Source of the DNA: Bin87 sp965207585
Lineage (GTDB): Bacteria; Chloroflexota; Dehalococcoidia; Lucifugimonadales; UBA3495
Assembly: GCA_965207585.1 (NCBI GenBank)
Contig: CBDBMT010000003.1
Location: 868,001 to 932,000 of the forward strand
DNA length: 64,000 nt
Direction of reading: 5' to 3'
The translations under genes were made by a program, and so were the position numbers. Position 1 is the stretch's first letter; every line of letters starts with the position of its first letter. The notes beneath the pieces are model-generated. The model was not told where the DNA came from and made no database searches. It saw only the letters and a list, made by a program, of their open reading frames with translations. This document shows positions 9,464 to 18,411 of the stretch, piece after piece.

Positions 9464-10801
9464 ATGACAACTAAGACAGCCACCGCCCGAGATTTCGTAC
9501 TGCGTACCGCGCGGGACAACGACGTGAAGTTCATCCGCCTGTGGTTCACCGACATCCTGGGCAAGCTGAAGGGTTTCGCGGTGACGGCCGACGACCTGGA
9601 GGACGCGCTGGAGCGGGGCGTGGGGTTCGACGGGTCGGCCATCGACGGTTTCGCCCGCCATCACGAGAGCGACATGCGGGCCTACCCGGACCCGAGCACC
9701 TTCACGCTGTTGCCGTGGCGTCCGCGCCAGAACGCCGTGGCCCGGATGTTCTGCGACATCCGCCAGCCCCGGGGGCAGACCTTCTCCGGCGACCCGCGCC
9801 AGGTACTCCGGCGCAACCTGGACAAGGCGGCGGAGATGGGGTTCACCTACAACGTGGGCGCGGAGCTGGAGTTCTTCTACCTGAAGAGCGCCGGCGCGCC
9901 GGAACTGCTGGACCACGACGGCTACTTTGACCAGCTTTCCAGCTACCCCGCCTCCGACCTGCGCCGCGACACCGTGCTCAACCTCGCCGAGATGGGCATT
10001 CCGGTGAAGTACTCCCACCACGAGGGCGCGCCCAGCCAGCACGAGATCGACCTGGAGTACACCGACGCCCTGACCATGGCCGACAACCTGATGACGGCCA
10101 AGCTGGTGATCAAGGAGCTGGCTCAGTTGCAGAGCGTGTACGCCACGTTCATGCCCAAGCCGATTTCCCGCATCAACGGGTCGGGACTGCACCTGCACCA
10201 GTCGCTTTTCGCCGGCGAGGACAACCGGTTCTACGACGCGGACGACGAGCAATACCTGTCGCTGCTGGGCAAGCAGTTCATCGCCGGGCTGATCACCCAT
10301 GCGCCGGAGATAACCCTGGTCACCAACCAGTGGGTCAACTCCTACAAGCGGCTGATCCCCGGCTACGAGGCGCCGGTGTACGTCTCGTGGACGCACGTCA
10401 ACCGCTCCGACCTGATCCGCGTGCCCAGCTACGAGCGCGGCGAGGAAACTTCCATCCGCATCGAGTACCGGGCGCCGGACCCCTCGTGCAACCCGTATCT
10501 GGCCTTCAGCGCGATGCTGGCCGCCGGGCTCAAGGGCATCGAGGAGCAGTACCAGGTGCCGGCCCCGGTGGTGGGCAACGTGCAGGAGATGTCGCCCCAG
10601 CGTCGCCAGTCCCTGGGCATACGCACCCTGCCCTCCAGCCTGGGCGAGGCGATCAACCTGGCCGAGACCAGCGAGCTCCTCTACGAGGCGCTGGGCGACC
10701 ACGTGTTCAACAGCCTGATCGAGAATAAGAAACTGGAGTGGGACGAGTACCGCTCGGAGGTCACCGACTACGAGGTCTCCCGCTACCTGTCCACGCTGTA
10801 A
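9464..10801 (+). CDS. glnA: Glutamine synthetase, type I
   Basis: The 445-residue enzyme condenses ammonia with glutamate using ATP. Visible motifs are FDGSAIDGF near residue 64, the metal-binding GAELEFFY near residue 134, HHEGAPSQHEID (about residues 185-196), NGSGLHLHQS near 240 and RIEYRAPDPSCNPY near 332. The short length and the lack of an NLYDLP adenylylation site suggest the GSI-alpha type, not controlled by GlnE. Its place between urea import and urease suits capture of urea-derived ammonia. GTGAGGA precedes the start. Confidence 0.95.
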   Translation: MTTKTATARDFVLRTARDNDVKFIRLWFTDILGKLKGFAVTADDLEDALERGVGFDGSAIDGFARHHESDMRAYPDPSTFTLLPWRPRQNAVARMFCDIRQPRGQTFSGDPRQVLRRNLDKAAEMGFTYNVGAELEFFYLKSAGAPELLDHDGYFDQLSSYPASDLRRDTVLNLAEMGIPVKYSHHEGAPSQHEIDLEYTDALTMADNLMTAKLVIKELAQLQSVYATFMPKPISRINGSGLHLHQSLFAGEDNRFYDADDEQYLSLLGKQFIAGLITHAPEITLVTNQWVNSYKRLIPGYEAPVYVSWTHVNRSDLIRVPSYERGEETSIRIEYRAPDPSCNPYLAFSAMLAAGLKGIEEQYQVPAPVVGNVQEMSPQRRQSLGIRTLPSSLGEAINLAETSELLYEALGDHVFNSLIENKKLEWDEYRSEVTDYEVSRYLSTL

Positions 10802-10818
10802 GGCCGAGGCAACCCATC

Positions 10819-11121
10819 ATGATGCTGACCCCACGGGAATCGGAGAAGCTGCTGATCTACGTCGCCGCCGACCTGGCGCGCAGGCGGCAGGGCCGCGGGC
10901 TGAAGCTCAACGTGCCGGAGTCGATTGCCCTGATCACCGAGTCAATCCTGGAGGGCGCGCGGGACGGCAGGACCGTCGCCGAGGTCATGGAGCTGGGTCG
11001 CCAGGTGCTGCGGCGGGAGGACGTGATGGAAGGGGTCCCGGAACTGGTGGACATGGTCCAGGTCGAGGCAACCTTTCCCGACGGCACCAAGCTGGTGTCG
11101 GTGCATGACCCCATCGTATAG
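10819..11121 (+). CDS. ureA: Urease subunit gamma
   Basis: The 100-residue protein is the exact usual length for UreA. It begins MMLTPRESEKLLIYVAADLA and includes LNVPESIALI and the C-terminal TFPDGTKLVSVHDPI, both family hallmarks. It is the small structural subunit of the nickel urease trimer. The first ATG of an ATGATG pair was taken as the start. It begins 17 bases after glnA. Confidence 0.95.
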   Translation: MMLTPRESEKLLIYVAADLARRRQGRGLKLNVPESIALITESILEGARDGRTVAEVMELGRQVLRREDVMEGVPELVDMVQVEATFPDGTKLVSVHDPIV

Positions 11122-11138
11122 CAGAAGGCAGGAACAGC

Positions 11139-11543
11139 ATGAGCAACCCCAGCGCACACTACATCATCGCCGACGAGCCGGTTGAGATAAACGCCGGCCG
11201 GCCCACGCGCACCGTCTCGGTGTGGAACACCGGCGACCGGGCCATACAGGTCGGCTCGCATTTCCACTTCTTCGAGGTGAACCGCGCGCTGCGGTTCGAC
11301 CGGGAGGCGGCCTTCGGGATGCGGCTGGACGTGCCGGCCGGAACCGCGGTGCGCTTCGAGCCGGGCGACCGCAAGGACGTGACGCTGGTGGCCATCGGCG
11401 GCGCGAGACGGTCGCGGGGCCTCAACGGCCTGACCGACGGCAACCTGGACTCGCCAACCGTGCGCGCCCGGGCCGTCGAAACAATCTCCAAGCGGGATTT
11501 CCTCAACCATCCGTCGAACCTACCCGAAACCAGCGAGGAATAG
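11139..11543 (+). CDS. ureB: Urease subunit beta
   Basis: A 134-residue UreB. The core has GRPTRTVSVWNTGDRAIQVG and GSHFHFFEVNRALRFDR (about residues 45-61), then DVPAGTAVRFEPGD. It is structural and holds the UreC active-site flap in the trimer. The gene lies 17 bases after ureA and 4 bases before ureC. The C-terminus beyond residue ~100 is longer than in the shortest homologues. Confidence 0.95.
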   Translation: MSNPSAHYIIADEPVEINAGRPTRTVSVWNTGDRAIQVGSHFHFFEVNRALRFDREAAFGMRLDVPAGTAVRFEPGDRKDVTLVAIGGARRSRGLNGLTDGNLDSPTVRARAVETISKRDFLNHPSNLPETSEE

Positions 11544-11547
11544 CGAT

Positions 11548-13266
11548 ATGGCCCGAATCAGCCGCCGGCAATACGTGGACCTCTACGGCCCAACGGTGGG
11601 CGACCGTTTCCGCCTGGCCGACACCTCACTGGTCTGCCAAGTCGAGCGGGACCTGCTCACTCACGGCGACGAGCTGGTGTTCGGTGGGGGCAAGTCGGCC
11701 CGGGACGGCATGGGCCAGGCCTCGGAGGCAACCAACCGCGATGGCGCGCTGGACCTGGTCATCACCAACGCCATCATCATGGACCCGGTGCTGGGCATCA
11801 TCAAGGCCGACATCGGGGTGCGCCACGGGCACATCGTCGCGGTGGGCAAATCCGGCAACCCGGGCGTCATGGACGGGGTGCATCCCGACCTGGTCGTGGG
11901 GCCGGGAACCGAGGTCATCGCCGGTGAGCACCTCATCGCGACACCCGGCGGGGTCGACGCGCACATCCACATGATCGCGCCCCAGCAGGTGCATCACGCG
12001 CTGTCCAACGGCATCACCACCATGATCGGCGGAGGCACCGGGCCCGCCGACGGCACCAACGCCACCACCTGCACGCCGGGCCCGTGGAACATCGCGCGGA
12101 TGCTGGAGGCCGCCGAGCCGCTGCCCGTCAACTGGGGGCTGCTGGGCAAGGGCAACGCCAGCGACCCCGCGCCCCTGGAGGAGCAGATCGCGGCCGGGGC
12201 CAGCGGCCTCAAGCTCCACGAGGACTGGGGAACCACGCCGGCGGCCATCGACTGCTGCCTGGAGGTGGCAGACCGTTTCGACGTGCCGGTGGCCATCCAC
12301 ACCGACACGCTGAACGAGGCTGGGTTTGTCGAGGACACCATCGCGGCCATCGGTGGGCGGGCAATCCACACCTACCACACCGAGGGGGCCGGCGGCGGCC
12401 ATGCGCCGGACATCATCCGCATCGCGTCCGAACCGAACGTGCTGCCCTCTTCCACCAACCCGACGCGCCCGTACACCGTCAACACTCTCACCGAGCACAT
12501 GGACATGCTGATGGTATGCCACCACCTCAGCCCGCGGGTTCCGGAGGACGTGGCCTTCGCCGAGAGCCGCATCCGGCCCGAGACCATGGCCGCCGAGGAC
12601 GTGCTCCACGACCTGGGCGTGATCAGCATGTACGCGTCGGACTCGCAGGCCATGGGCCGGGTGGGCGAAAACTTCACCCGCCTGTTCCAGACCGCCGACA
12701 AGATGCGGCAGTTCAAGGGCAAGCTGCCCGAGGATTCGCCGGACCACGACAACTTCCGCGTCCTGCGCTACCTGGCCAAGCTGACCATAAACCCGGCCAT
12801 CACCCACGGCATATCGCACCTGGTGGGGTCGCTGGAGCCGGGCAAGCTGGCCGACATCGTGCTGTGGCCTCTGGGCAGCTTCGGGGCCAAGCCCAAGATG
12901 ATCATCAAGGGCGGGATGATCTGCTGGGCCGTCATGGGCGACCCCAACGGGTCCATACCCACCGCCGAGCCGTCCTTCTACCGTCCGATGTTCGGAGCGT
13001 TGGGCAAGGCGGTGGCCAATACGTCGCTCACCTTCGTCTCCCAGGCGGCCTACGACGCGGGAGTTCACCGCGACCTGGGGCTGACCCGGCGGGTCGAGCC
13101 AGTGCGCCATTGCCGCGCTATCACCAAGCGGCAGATGGTGCGCAACGACGGAATGCCGGTGATCGAGGTCGACCCGGACACCTACACAGTGCGAGTCGAC
13201 GGCGAAGTAGCCACGGTGCCGCCGGCGGAACGGCTCAGCCTGGCGCAGCTGCACTTCCTGGTCTAG
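11548..13266 (+). CDS. ureC: Urease subunit alpha (catalytic)
   Basis: The 572-residue catalytic subunit hydrolyses urea to ammonia and carbamate at a di-nickel site. All ligands seem present: HIH in GGVDAHIHMIAP (near residue 139), the carbamylated Lys in GLKLHEDWGTT, His in AIHTDTLNEAGF and HTYHTEGAGGGHAPD, the flap Cys/His in MVCHHLSPRVPEDV, and Asp in MYASDSQAMGR. The length is normal, with no truncation. Confidence 0.97.
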   Translation: MARISRRQYVDLYGPTVGDRFRLADTSLVCQVERDLLTHGDELVFGGGKSARDGMGQASEATNRDGALDLVITNAIIMDPVLGIIKADIGVRHGHIVAVGKSGNPGVMDGVHPDLVVGPGTEVIAGEHLIATPGGVDAHIHMIAPQQVHHALSNGITTMIGGGTGPADGTNATTCTPGPWNIARMLEAAEPLPVNWGLLGKGNASDPAPLEEQIAAGASGLKLHEDWGTTPAAIDCCLEVADRFDVPVAIHTDTLNEAGFVEDTIAAIGGRAIHTYHTEGAGGGHAPDIIRIASEPNVLPSSTNPTRPYTVNTLTEHMDMLMVCHHLSPRVPEDVAFAESRIRPETMAAEDVLHDLGVISMYASDSQAMGRVGENFTRLFQTADKMRQFKGKLPEDSPDHDNFRVLRYLAKLTINPAITHGISHLVGSLEPGKLADIVLWPLGSFGAKPKMIIKGGMICWAVMGDPNGSIPTAEPSFYRPMFGALGKAVANTSLTFVSQAAYDAGVHRDLGLTRRVEPVRHCRAITKRQMVRNDGMPVIEVDPDTYTVRVDGEVATVPPAERLSLAQLHFLV

Positions 13267-13278
13267 CGGACGCGAACC

Positions 13279-13992
13279 ATGCTATGCCGGGACAGCAGCA
13301 CGAGTTTCCTCGCCGCCCTGCAGCTTGCCGACTCGTTCTTTCCGTCCGGCACCTACGCTCACTCCCAGGGACTGGAAGGGATGGTTACGCGCGGTTGGGT
13401 GAGTAACGCCGACGACCTGGCGGAGTACCTGCGCAATCTGCTGGCCTGGTCGATCCTGCCATGCGACGGGGTCGCGTTACTTAATGCCCACCGCGCCGCG
13501 CGGGACGTGGACTTGGCGACGCTGGTTGACATCGACTGGCATCTGCACGCGATGAAACTGCCAGAGGAGCTAAGGGTGGCGTCCTGCCACGCCGGACGGC
13601 GCATCCTGGACGAAACGGCGTCGTTGCTCTCGGAAGCGACCGGATGCGTCGTTCACGGCGAATTTCGGAAGCTGGTGATGGAACGGGAGACGCCGGGCAC
13701 GGGGGCCGTCGCGCTGGGCGTGGCGTCCCGGGTCGCAGGGATTGAGTCGCGAAACGCCCTGCTGATGTTCAGCCACAGCTTCGCCGTGGGCGTGCTGGGC
13801 GCGGCGCAGCGGCTGCTGCCGGTCACCCACTCGGAGGCTCAACATATCCTACGGTCGCTGCACGAGCCCGTGGTCCGGTTGGCGCCGGAGCTGGAAGCGC
13901 GGCACTGGAGTCAGATGACATCCTTCGCCCCCCAGACGGACATCGCGGCGATGCTCCACGAACATGACGACGTGCGGATGTTCGCCAGCTGA
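13279..13992 (+). CDS. ureF: Urease accessory protein UreF
   Basis: A 237-residue all-helical accessory protein with LQLADSFFPSGTYAHSQGLE at the N-terminus, the UreF hallmark, and AQRLLPVTHSEAQHIL near the C-terminus. UreF acts in the UreD-UreF-UreG complex that delivers nickel and carbamylates the active-site lysine. It follows ureC by 12 bases. ureE is not found between ureC and ureF, nor elsewhere in the window. Confidence 0.92.
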   Translation: MLCRDSSTSFLAALQLADSFFPSGTYAHSQGLEGMVTRGWVSNADDLAEYLRNLLAWSILPCDGVALLNAHRAARDVDLATLVDIDWHLHAMKLPEELRVASCHAGRRILDETASLLSEATGCVVHGEFRKLVMERETPGTGAVALGVASRVAGIESRNALLMFSHSFAVGVLGAAQRLLPVTHSEAQHILRSLHEPVVRLAPELEARHWSQMTSFAPQTDIAAMLHEHDDVRMFAS

Positions 13993-14033
13993 TGGCTGCC
14001 CGCGCATCCGGAAAAACCGACGGGAGAAAAACC

Positions 14034-14657
14034 ATGAGAAGTGTGCCCCGAATTGGCGTCGGCGGGCCGGTCGGTTCCGGCAAGACCACACTGGTCGAAC
14101 GGCTGGTGCCCATGCTGTTGTCCCGAGGCCGGCATCCGGTGGTCATCACCAACGACATCTTCACCCGGGAGGACGCCGACCACGTCACGCGGACCCTGGA
14201 GGGGATTTTCGACACCGGCCGGATCAGGGGCGTTGCCACCGGCGCCTGCCCCCACGCGGCGGTGCGGGAGGACCCCAGCCTCAACCTGCTGGCGGCGGAG
14301 GAGTTGACCGAGGAATATCCCGACTCGGACATCGTCCTGATCGAGAGCGGCGGCGACAACCTGACGCTGACCTTCAGCCCGGCCCTGGCCGACTTCCAGA
14401 TCTACGTGATTGACGTGGCGGCCGGCGACAAGATCCCGCGCAAACGTGGGCAGGGCATCACCCAGACCGACCTGCTGGTGGTGAACAAGACCGACCTGGC
14501 CCCCTACGTGGGCGCGGACCTGGACGTGATGCGCCGGGACCTCGACCTGGTCCGGGGCGAGCGACCCTATGCGTTCACCAACTGCCGCACCGGCGAAGGG
14601 CTGGACGCGGTGCTGGACAGGATCCTCCATGCTATTGGCCCGGGAACCGTCTGCTGA
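14034..14657 (+). CDS. ureG: Urease accessory GTPase UreG
   Basis: The 207-residue SIMIBI GTPase has a P-loop in GVGGPVGSGKT near the N-terminus, the nickel-binding CPH motif in GACPHAAVRED, SGGDNLTLTFSP, and VVNKTDLAPYVG as the guanine-specificity motif. GTP hydrolysis drives nickel insertion. The ATG at 14034 was chosen because GGGAG lies 7 bases upstream. An alternative ATG at 13992 overlaps the ureF stop and would add 14 residues. Confidence 0.94.
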   Translation: MRSVPRIGVGGPVGSGKTTLVERLVPMLLSRGRHPVVITNDIFTREDADHVTRTLEGIFDTGRIRGVATGACPHAAVREDPSLNLLAAEELTEEYPDSDIVLIESGGDNLTLTFSPALADFQIYVIDVAAGDKIPRKRGQGITQTDLLVVNKTDLAPYVGADLDVMRRDLDLVRGERPYAFTNCRTGEGLDAVLDRILHAIGPGTVC

Positions 14658-15531
14658 CGCCGCTTCGCGCGGACAAAACGGCCTGGTCGACCTGATCCTG
14701 GAGCGCAGGGCCGGCCGGACCCGGCTGACGCAGAGCCGCACGCGTCCGCCCCTGCTGGTGCAGCAAGCGCTGTATCCGGACGATGCCGCGCCCGAGATGG
14801 CCCACGTCTTCCTGGCGAACCCCACCGGAGGGTTGCTCCAAAACGACTGCCACTGCATCGCGGTGAGCGTCGGCGCCGGCGCCAGGGCCCACGTGACCAC
14901 CCAGAGCGCAACGAAGGCATACACGATGACGGAGGGCATCGCCGAGCAGCGGGTCCGTCTCAGCGTCGCCTCGGGCGGGTACCTGGAATACCTGCCGGAC
15001 CCGTTGATATCCTACCGGGACGCCAGCCTGGAGCAGGAAGTCGAAATCGTCTGCGAGCCGGGCGGCGCGCTGCTGTTCAGCGACGTGATAACGCCCGGCC
15101 GGGTGGCAATGGGGGAGTCGTTCCGGTTCAGGAATATCTCAAACCGGGTCACGGTGCGAGGTCAGAGCGGCTGGCCGGCCTACCGGGAAGCCTTCGACCT
15201 GGACCCGGGAGCCGGCAACCTCACCGGGGTTGGCATATTGGGCTTCGGGGGTCAGCAGGTCGCCGATGACGTGTCCGCACTCACCCTGGGCTCCCTGCTG
15301 ATCGTGTGCGACAGCCAGCCCGCGCGCTCGATGCTGGAGCGGGTCAGGCGTTCCCTCGGACAGTACCCGGGGATCCGAGGAGGCGCATCGATGCTGCCCG
15401 ACGGCGCCGGGGTGGGCGTCAAGATGATCGGCCAGGAGTGCGCGGCGGTTCAGCAGGCTTTGAACCTGGTCTGGTCGATTGCTCGACAGGCGCTGCTTGG
15501 CGTGGCCGCGCCGGCCCTGCGGAAGTATTGA
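14629..15531 (+). CDS. ureD: Urease accessory protein UreD (UreH)
   Basis: The 300-residue protein matches the UreD beta-helix family: FLANPTGGLLQNDCHCIAV (the usual PGGG.GD segment is varied here to PTGGLLQND), HVTTQSATKAYTM, and YLEYLPDPLISYRDASLEQ. It forms the nickel tunnel to the apo-urease. The start overlaps the end of ureG by 29 bases. It closes the ure operon. Confidence 0.9.
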   Translation: MLLAREPSADAASRGQNGLVDLILERRAGRTRLTQSRTRPPLLVQQALYPDDAAPEMAHVFLANPTGGLLQNDCHCIAVSVGAGARAHVTTQSATKAYTMTEGIAEQRVRLSVASGGYLEYLPDPLISYRDASLEQEVEIVCEPGGALLFSDVITPGRVAMGESFRFRNISNRVTVRGQSGWPAYREAFDLDPGAGNLTGVGILGFGGQQVADDVSALTLGSLLIVCDSQPARSMLERVRRSLGQYPGIRGGASMLPDGAGVGVKMIGQECAAVQQALNLVWSIARQALLGVAAPALRKY

Positions 15532-15571
15532 GTGGTAACATCAGGCCAAGTTTTCTCAGGGAGGTTTCGAG

Positions 15572-16414
15572 ATGGATATTGGAGTCACCGCCAGGGCTTC
15601 CAGCGAATCGGTTGACCCGGCCGAATTGGCGAAGCGCGCCGAGGAATTGGGGTTTGAGTCGTTCTGGCTCCCGGAGCATCCCATCCTGCCCGTGCATACC
15701 ACCTCCCGGTACGGCGGCACGCCGGACGGGTCCATCCCGCCTTCCATGGCGGACATCGGCGATCCGCTCATCGCATTGGCCATGGCGGCGGCGGCCACCA
15801 GCGCCATCAAACTGGGCACCAGCATCAGCCTGGTTCCGGAACACAACCCGCTGATGCAGGCCAAGCAGATCGCCACCCTGGACAAGTTCTCGGGAGGACG
15901 GTTCCTGTTCGGCATCGGCGCCGGCTGGTTGCGGGAAGAGACCGAGATCATGGGCGGCGATTTTGAACACCGCTGGGGGCAAACGCGGGAAGCGATCCTC
16001 GCCATGAAGGAGCTCTGGACCAAGGACGAGGCGGAGTTTCACGGGCGATTCTTCGATTTCCCGCCGGTCAAGTGCTCCCCCAAGCCGGTCCAGCAGCCGC
16101 ACCCGCCGGTGTTGCTCGGAGGCTACGCTGCCAACGTGTTCAAGCGCGTGGTGGCATGGGGCGACGGCTGGATGCCGGTGCGGGTGACCGAGGAGCAGGT
16201 GCGGGCGGGCCGCGCGACCATGGACGAACTGGCCGAGGCCGCCGGCCGGGATCCCAGCACGATTCAGCTCATCGTAACCAACGTGCCACCGGACCGGGAG
16301 GTCATCGCCGGCTACGAAGCGGCCGGCGCCAACCGGGTGACGGTGGCCCTGCCGCCGGACGCCGGCGCTGAGGGTCTGAATGAGCTGGAGCGTCTGGCCG
16401 AACTGGTGCTGTAG
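15572..16414 (+). CDS. LLM-class F420-dependent oxidoreductase
   Basis: The 280-residue TIM-barrel protein of the luciferase-like monooxygenase superfamily has GFESFWLPEHPILP near residue 26, LGTSISLVPEHNPLMQAKQIATLD, and GRFLFGIGAGWLREE. The pattern resembles the F420-dependent subgroup rather than bacterial luciferase. The substrate is unknown. GGGAGG lies 9 bases before the ATG. The next gene follows by two bases. Confidence 0.85.
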   Translation: MDIGVTARASSESVDPAELAKRAEELGFESFWLPEHPILPVHTTSRYGGTPDGSIPPSMADIGDPLIALAMAAAATSAIKLGTSISLVPEHNPLMQAKQIATLDKFSGGRFLFGIGAGWLREETEIMGGDFEHRWGQTREAILAMKELWTKDEAEFHGRFFDFPPVKCSPKPVQQPHPPVLLGGYAANVFKRVVAWGDGWMPVRVTEEQVRAGRATMDELAEAAGRDPSTIQLIVTNVPPDREVIAGYEAAGANRVTVALPPDAGAEGLNELERLAELVL

Positions 16415-16416
16415 CG

Positions 16417-16743
16417 ATGTCCCTGGGCGGAGATTTCAGGCCGCCGGAGAACCCGCCCGCCTGGTGCCTGATGCGGGGCCAGAACGACGGCGAGCGCTGG
16501 GCGCGGAACGACGCCGAGATGGGCGACCTGATCGCCTGGGCCGACATTTCCGACTTCGAGCACTACATGGGGCCCATGCCCTTCCCCTACGACAACGGGG
16601 CGGCGGTGCGGCTGTACGAAGCGGCGAAATCGGACGCTGCGGCCCACGGCATCACTTTCAGCCACCAGCACTACGCCGGCGGTTTCCTGGAAGCGGTGTA
16701 CGAGGAGTGTCGGAGCCGAATGGGGTTCGGCCCGCTGACTTGA
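16417..16743 (+). CDS. Hypothetical 108-aa protein
   Basis: I do not recognise this protein. It is soluble, acidic and aromatic-rich, with a central ISDFEHYMGPMPFPYDN segment and no signal peptide or membrane helix. Its start lies two bases after the F420-type oxidoreductase, so it is almost certainly co-transcribed and may be a partner or fold on the same substrate. Coding-type composition and tight spacing support it being real. Confidence 0.65.
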   Translation: MSLGGDFRPPENPPAWCLMRGQNDGERWARNDAEMGDLIAWADISDFEHYMGPMPFPYDNGAAVRLYEAAKSDAAAHGITFSHQHYAGGFLEAVYEECRSRMGFGPLT

Positions 16744-16785
16744 GCACAGCCGGCGCGTCAGCCTGACCCGGTCTCAGGGAGTTGA

Positions 16786-17130
16786 TCAGTTTTCCGTGGC
16801 TACGGCGGCCGCCGCTTCCGCCCGAGTGGGGTGGATCGCCACGAGCTGGTCGAAGCCGCTGGTCTGGAATACGGCGCGCACGTCGCTGGACAGGGAACAC
16901 AGGGCCAGGCTGCCTCCCTGATGCTGCATCCTGCGAACGGCCTGCATGATCGTGCGGAGGCCGGCGCTGCTGATGTAGTCGAGACCCTGCATGTCGATCA
17001 CCACGGCCCGGCCGGCGGCTGCGGTGACTGTCTCCAACTCTTCGCTGAAGGCCCCGGCATTGGAACTGTCCAGGCGTTGGTCAACCAGCACGAACACGGT
17101 TCCGCCGTCTGAGAGAGCGTCAATGGCCAT
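16786..17130 (-). CDS. STAS-domain anti-sigma-factor antagonist
   Basis: The 114-residue single-domain STAS protein has the core VVIDMQGLDYISSAGLRTIM (about residues 50-69). The Ser of the ISSAG motif is the usual phosphorylation site of SpoIIAA/RsbV proteins. Such antagonists bind an anti-sigma kinase when dephosphorylated. No cognate kinase or sigma factor is nearby. The ATG at 17130 follows GAGG by 8 bases; longer in-frame starts would add a non-conserved tail. Confidence 0.85.
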   Translation of the reverse strand: MAIDALSDGGTVFVLVDQRLDSSNAGAFSEELETVTAAAGRAVVIDMQGLDYISSAGLRTIMQAVRRMQHQGGSLALCSLSSDVRAVFQTSGFDQLVAIHPTRAEAAAAVATEN

Positions 17131-17219
17131 GAGTCGAACCTCGGCAGGCGACAAGTGTACGAAATGGGAAGGGCCAACAGGCGGCCAGATGGGTGAACCG
17201 GCGCGAGATGCCGCTGACG

Positions 17220-17729
17220 TTAGCCGATTCTGGCGACCGGGTGGAGCGATGCGCAAGGTAATGGGAAGAGAGTTTCCGGCAATTTGCTATTCGGGACGGC
17301 AGCCTGCGTCGCGGCACATGAATTGCTCAAACTCTCAACCTCACCCGGGCGATGCCATCTACAACATCGAAATGCCGGTCGGCTGAAACAAGCTCGGCGC
17401 CGGTTTCCATAGCGTGGGCTGCGATCCAAACGTCGTTGGTAGGTATGGGCGTGCCGTTGGATCTCAACGCCGCAGCGATCCTCGAACACGTTCTCGAATT
17501 CCTGGACAGCGGCGTCGAACTCGTCAGCCTCGGCGGCAGTCCAACTGCCGATATACTTGTCCAAAGATGAACCGACGTTTGGTCGCTCCGAAGTCGATTT
17601 CACCATCCCAGCCCCGATGCACAGCAGTTCGAACGCGGCATGGCTCAACGACGTGCCATCACGCTCGGCCCGTTGGCGAATTATTTCTCCCAGTTCGTCG
17701 TCCAAACCGTGTATGGTGATCTGATCCAC
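17220..17729 (-). CDS. FitA-like RHH antitoxin reading out of frame into a toxin remnant
   Basis: The first ~90 residues look like a FitA/VapB ribbon-helix-helix antitoxin: MDQITIHGLDDELGEIIRQR, then LSHAAFELLC and the usual C-terminal toxin-binding stretch GSWTAAEADEFDAAVQEFEN. The antitoxin should end soon after, but the frame runs on through 75 residues of Arg/His/Cys-rich sequence unlike any protein. That tail is the shifted reading of a PIN-domain gene end (see 17327-17482). The authentic part is therefore about 17455-17729; the tail is probably a deletion product. Confidence 0.7.
   Translation of the reverse strand: MDQITIHGLDDELGEIIRQRAERDGTSLSHAAFELLCIGAGMVKSTSERPNVGSSLDKYIGSWTAAEADEFDAAVQEFENVFEDRCGVEIQRHAHTYQRRLDRSPRYGNRRRACFSRPAFRCCRWHRPGEVESLSNSCAATQAAVPNSKLPETLFPLPCASLHPVARIG
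17327..17482 (-). pseudogene. C-terminal remnant of a VapC/FitB PIN-domain toxin
   Basis: Read on the minus strand in the +1 frame relative to the antitoxin, this stretch gives RIAAALRSNGTPIPTNDVWI followed by AAHAMETGAELVSADRHFDV and then VDGIARVRLRV and a stop at 17327-17329. This is the last third of a PIN RNase, with the acidic TND and SADRHFD positions. The first ~80 residues, including the start and the N-terminal catalytic Asp, are missing. The toxin is therefore dead, joined out of frame to its antitoxin. Confidence 0.75.
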
Positions 17730-17909
17730 AATCGGTCTCCTTCGGTCACGGTCTATGCACGATTATTGTTCACATCGTATTGAACCACAGTGCCCTCGTC
17801 AACGACGGTGAATGTACGTATCAGCTCCGCACCTGACTGAGCGAGGTATAGGTCATGGTATCATCGCCCCGCATTTTGGACTGACAACCCACTTTCTGGA
17901 GGCATACCG

Positions 17910-18326
17910 ATGGCTACCAAACCGGCACTTTCCACCGAACAAATCAAGGCGGCGATGGACGCCATGCTGGCCAAGGCCAACGAGACCCCCGACGCGCCGG
18001 TGGCCATGGCCATCGTGGACGCCGGCGGCGAGCTGCTGGCCTACTTCACCATGGAAAACCTGCGGGTCTTCAGCCGGCGTCACGCCCGCCGCAAGGCCTA
18101 CACCTCCGCCATCATCGGCCGGGACTCCGGCGAGCACGCCGCCGGCCTGGCCGCCCAGGGCCGCGGCATCGCCGACATGGGCGACCCCGGGTTCACCTAC
18201 GGCCAGGGCGGGCTGGTCATAATGAAGGACGGCGTGATCCTGGGCGGCATCGGCGTGGGCGGCTACCCCAGCGGCCAGGCCGACGAGGACCTGTCGCGCG
18301 TCGGCCTCAACGCTATGAACCTGTAA
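17910..18326 (+). CDS. GlcG/HbpS-family heme-binding-like protein
   Basis: A 138-residue single-domain protein of the GlcG/HbpS fold. The family segments are PVAMAIVDAGGELLAYFTME (about residues 31-50), ARRKAYTSAI, and ILGGIGVGGYPSGQADED near the C-terminus. HbpS in actinomycetes binds heme; the role of the widespread GlcG-like proteins is unsettled. CTGGAGG precedes the ATG by 7 bases. A paralogue lies at 59235-59654. Confidence 0.85.
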   Translation: MATKPALSTEQIKAAMDAMLAKANETPDAPVAMAIVDAGGELLAYFTMENLRVFSRRHARRKAYTSAIIGRDSGEHAAGLAAQGRGIADMGDPGFTYGQGGLVIMKDGVILGGIGVGGYPSGQADEDLSRVGLNAMNL

Positions 18327-18347
18327 CCGCACATTGGGCAACGTTGC

Positions 18348-18375
18348 GTAGGGGCGAATGAGTATTCGCCCCTAC
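18348..18375. repeat. Perfect 12-bp inverted repeat (GTAGGGGCGAAT type)
   Basis: GTAGGGGCGAAT, loop GAGT, ATTCGCCCCTAC. The perfect stem starts 21 bases after the GlcG-like stop. It resembles dispersed GTAGGGGCG palindromes seen in many bacterial genomes. It may end the upstream transcript. Confidence 0.75.
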
Positions 18376-18411
18376 AGTTTTCTGAAAGCGCCATTCGAGA
18401 AGGAGATCATC

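Noticed and set aside
9347..10702. 451-codon minus-strand frame opposite glutamine synthetase
   Set aside because: It lies fully antisense to a certain enzyme gene and has no recognisable motif.
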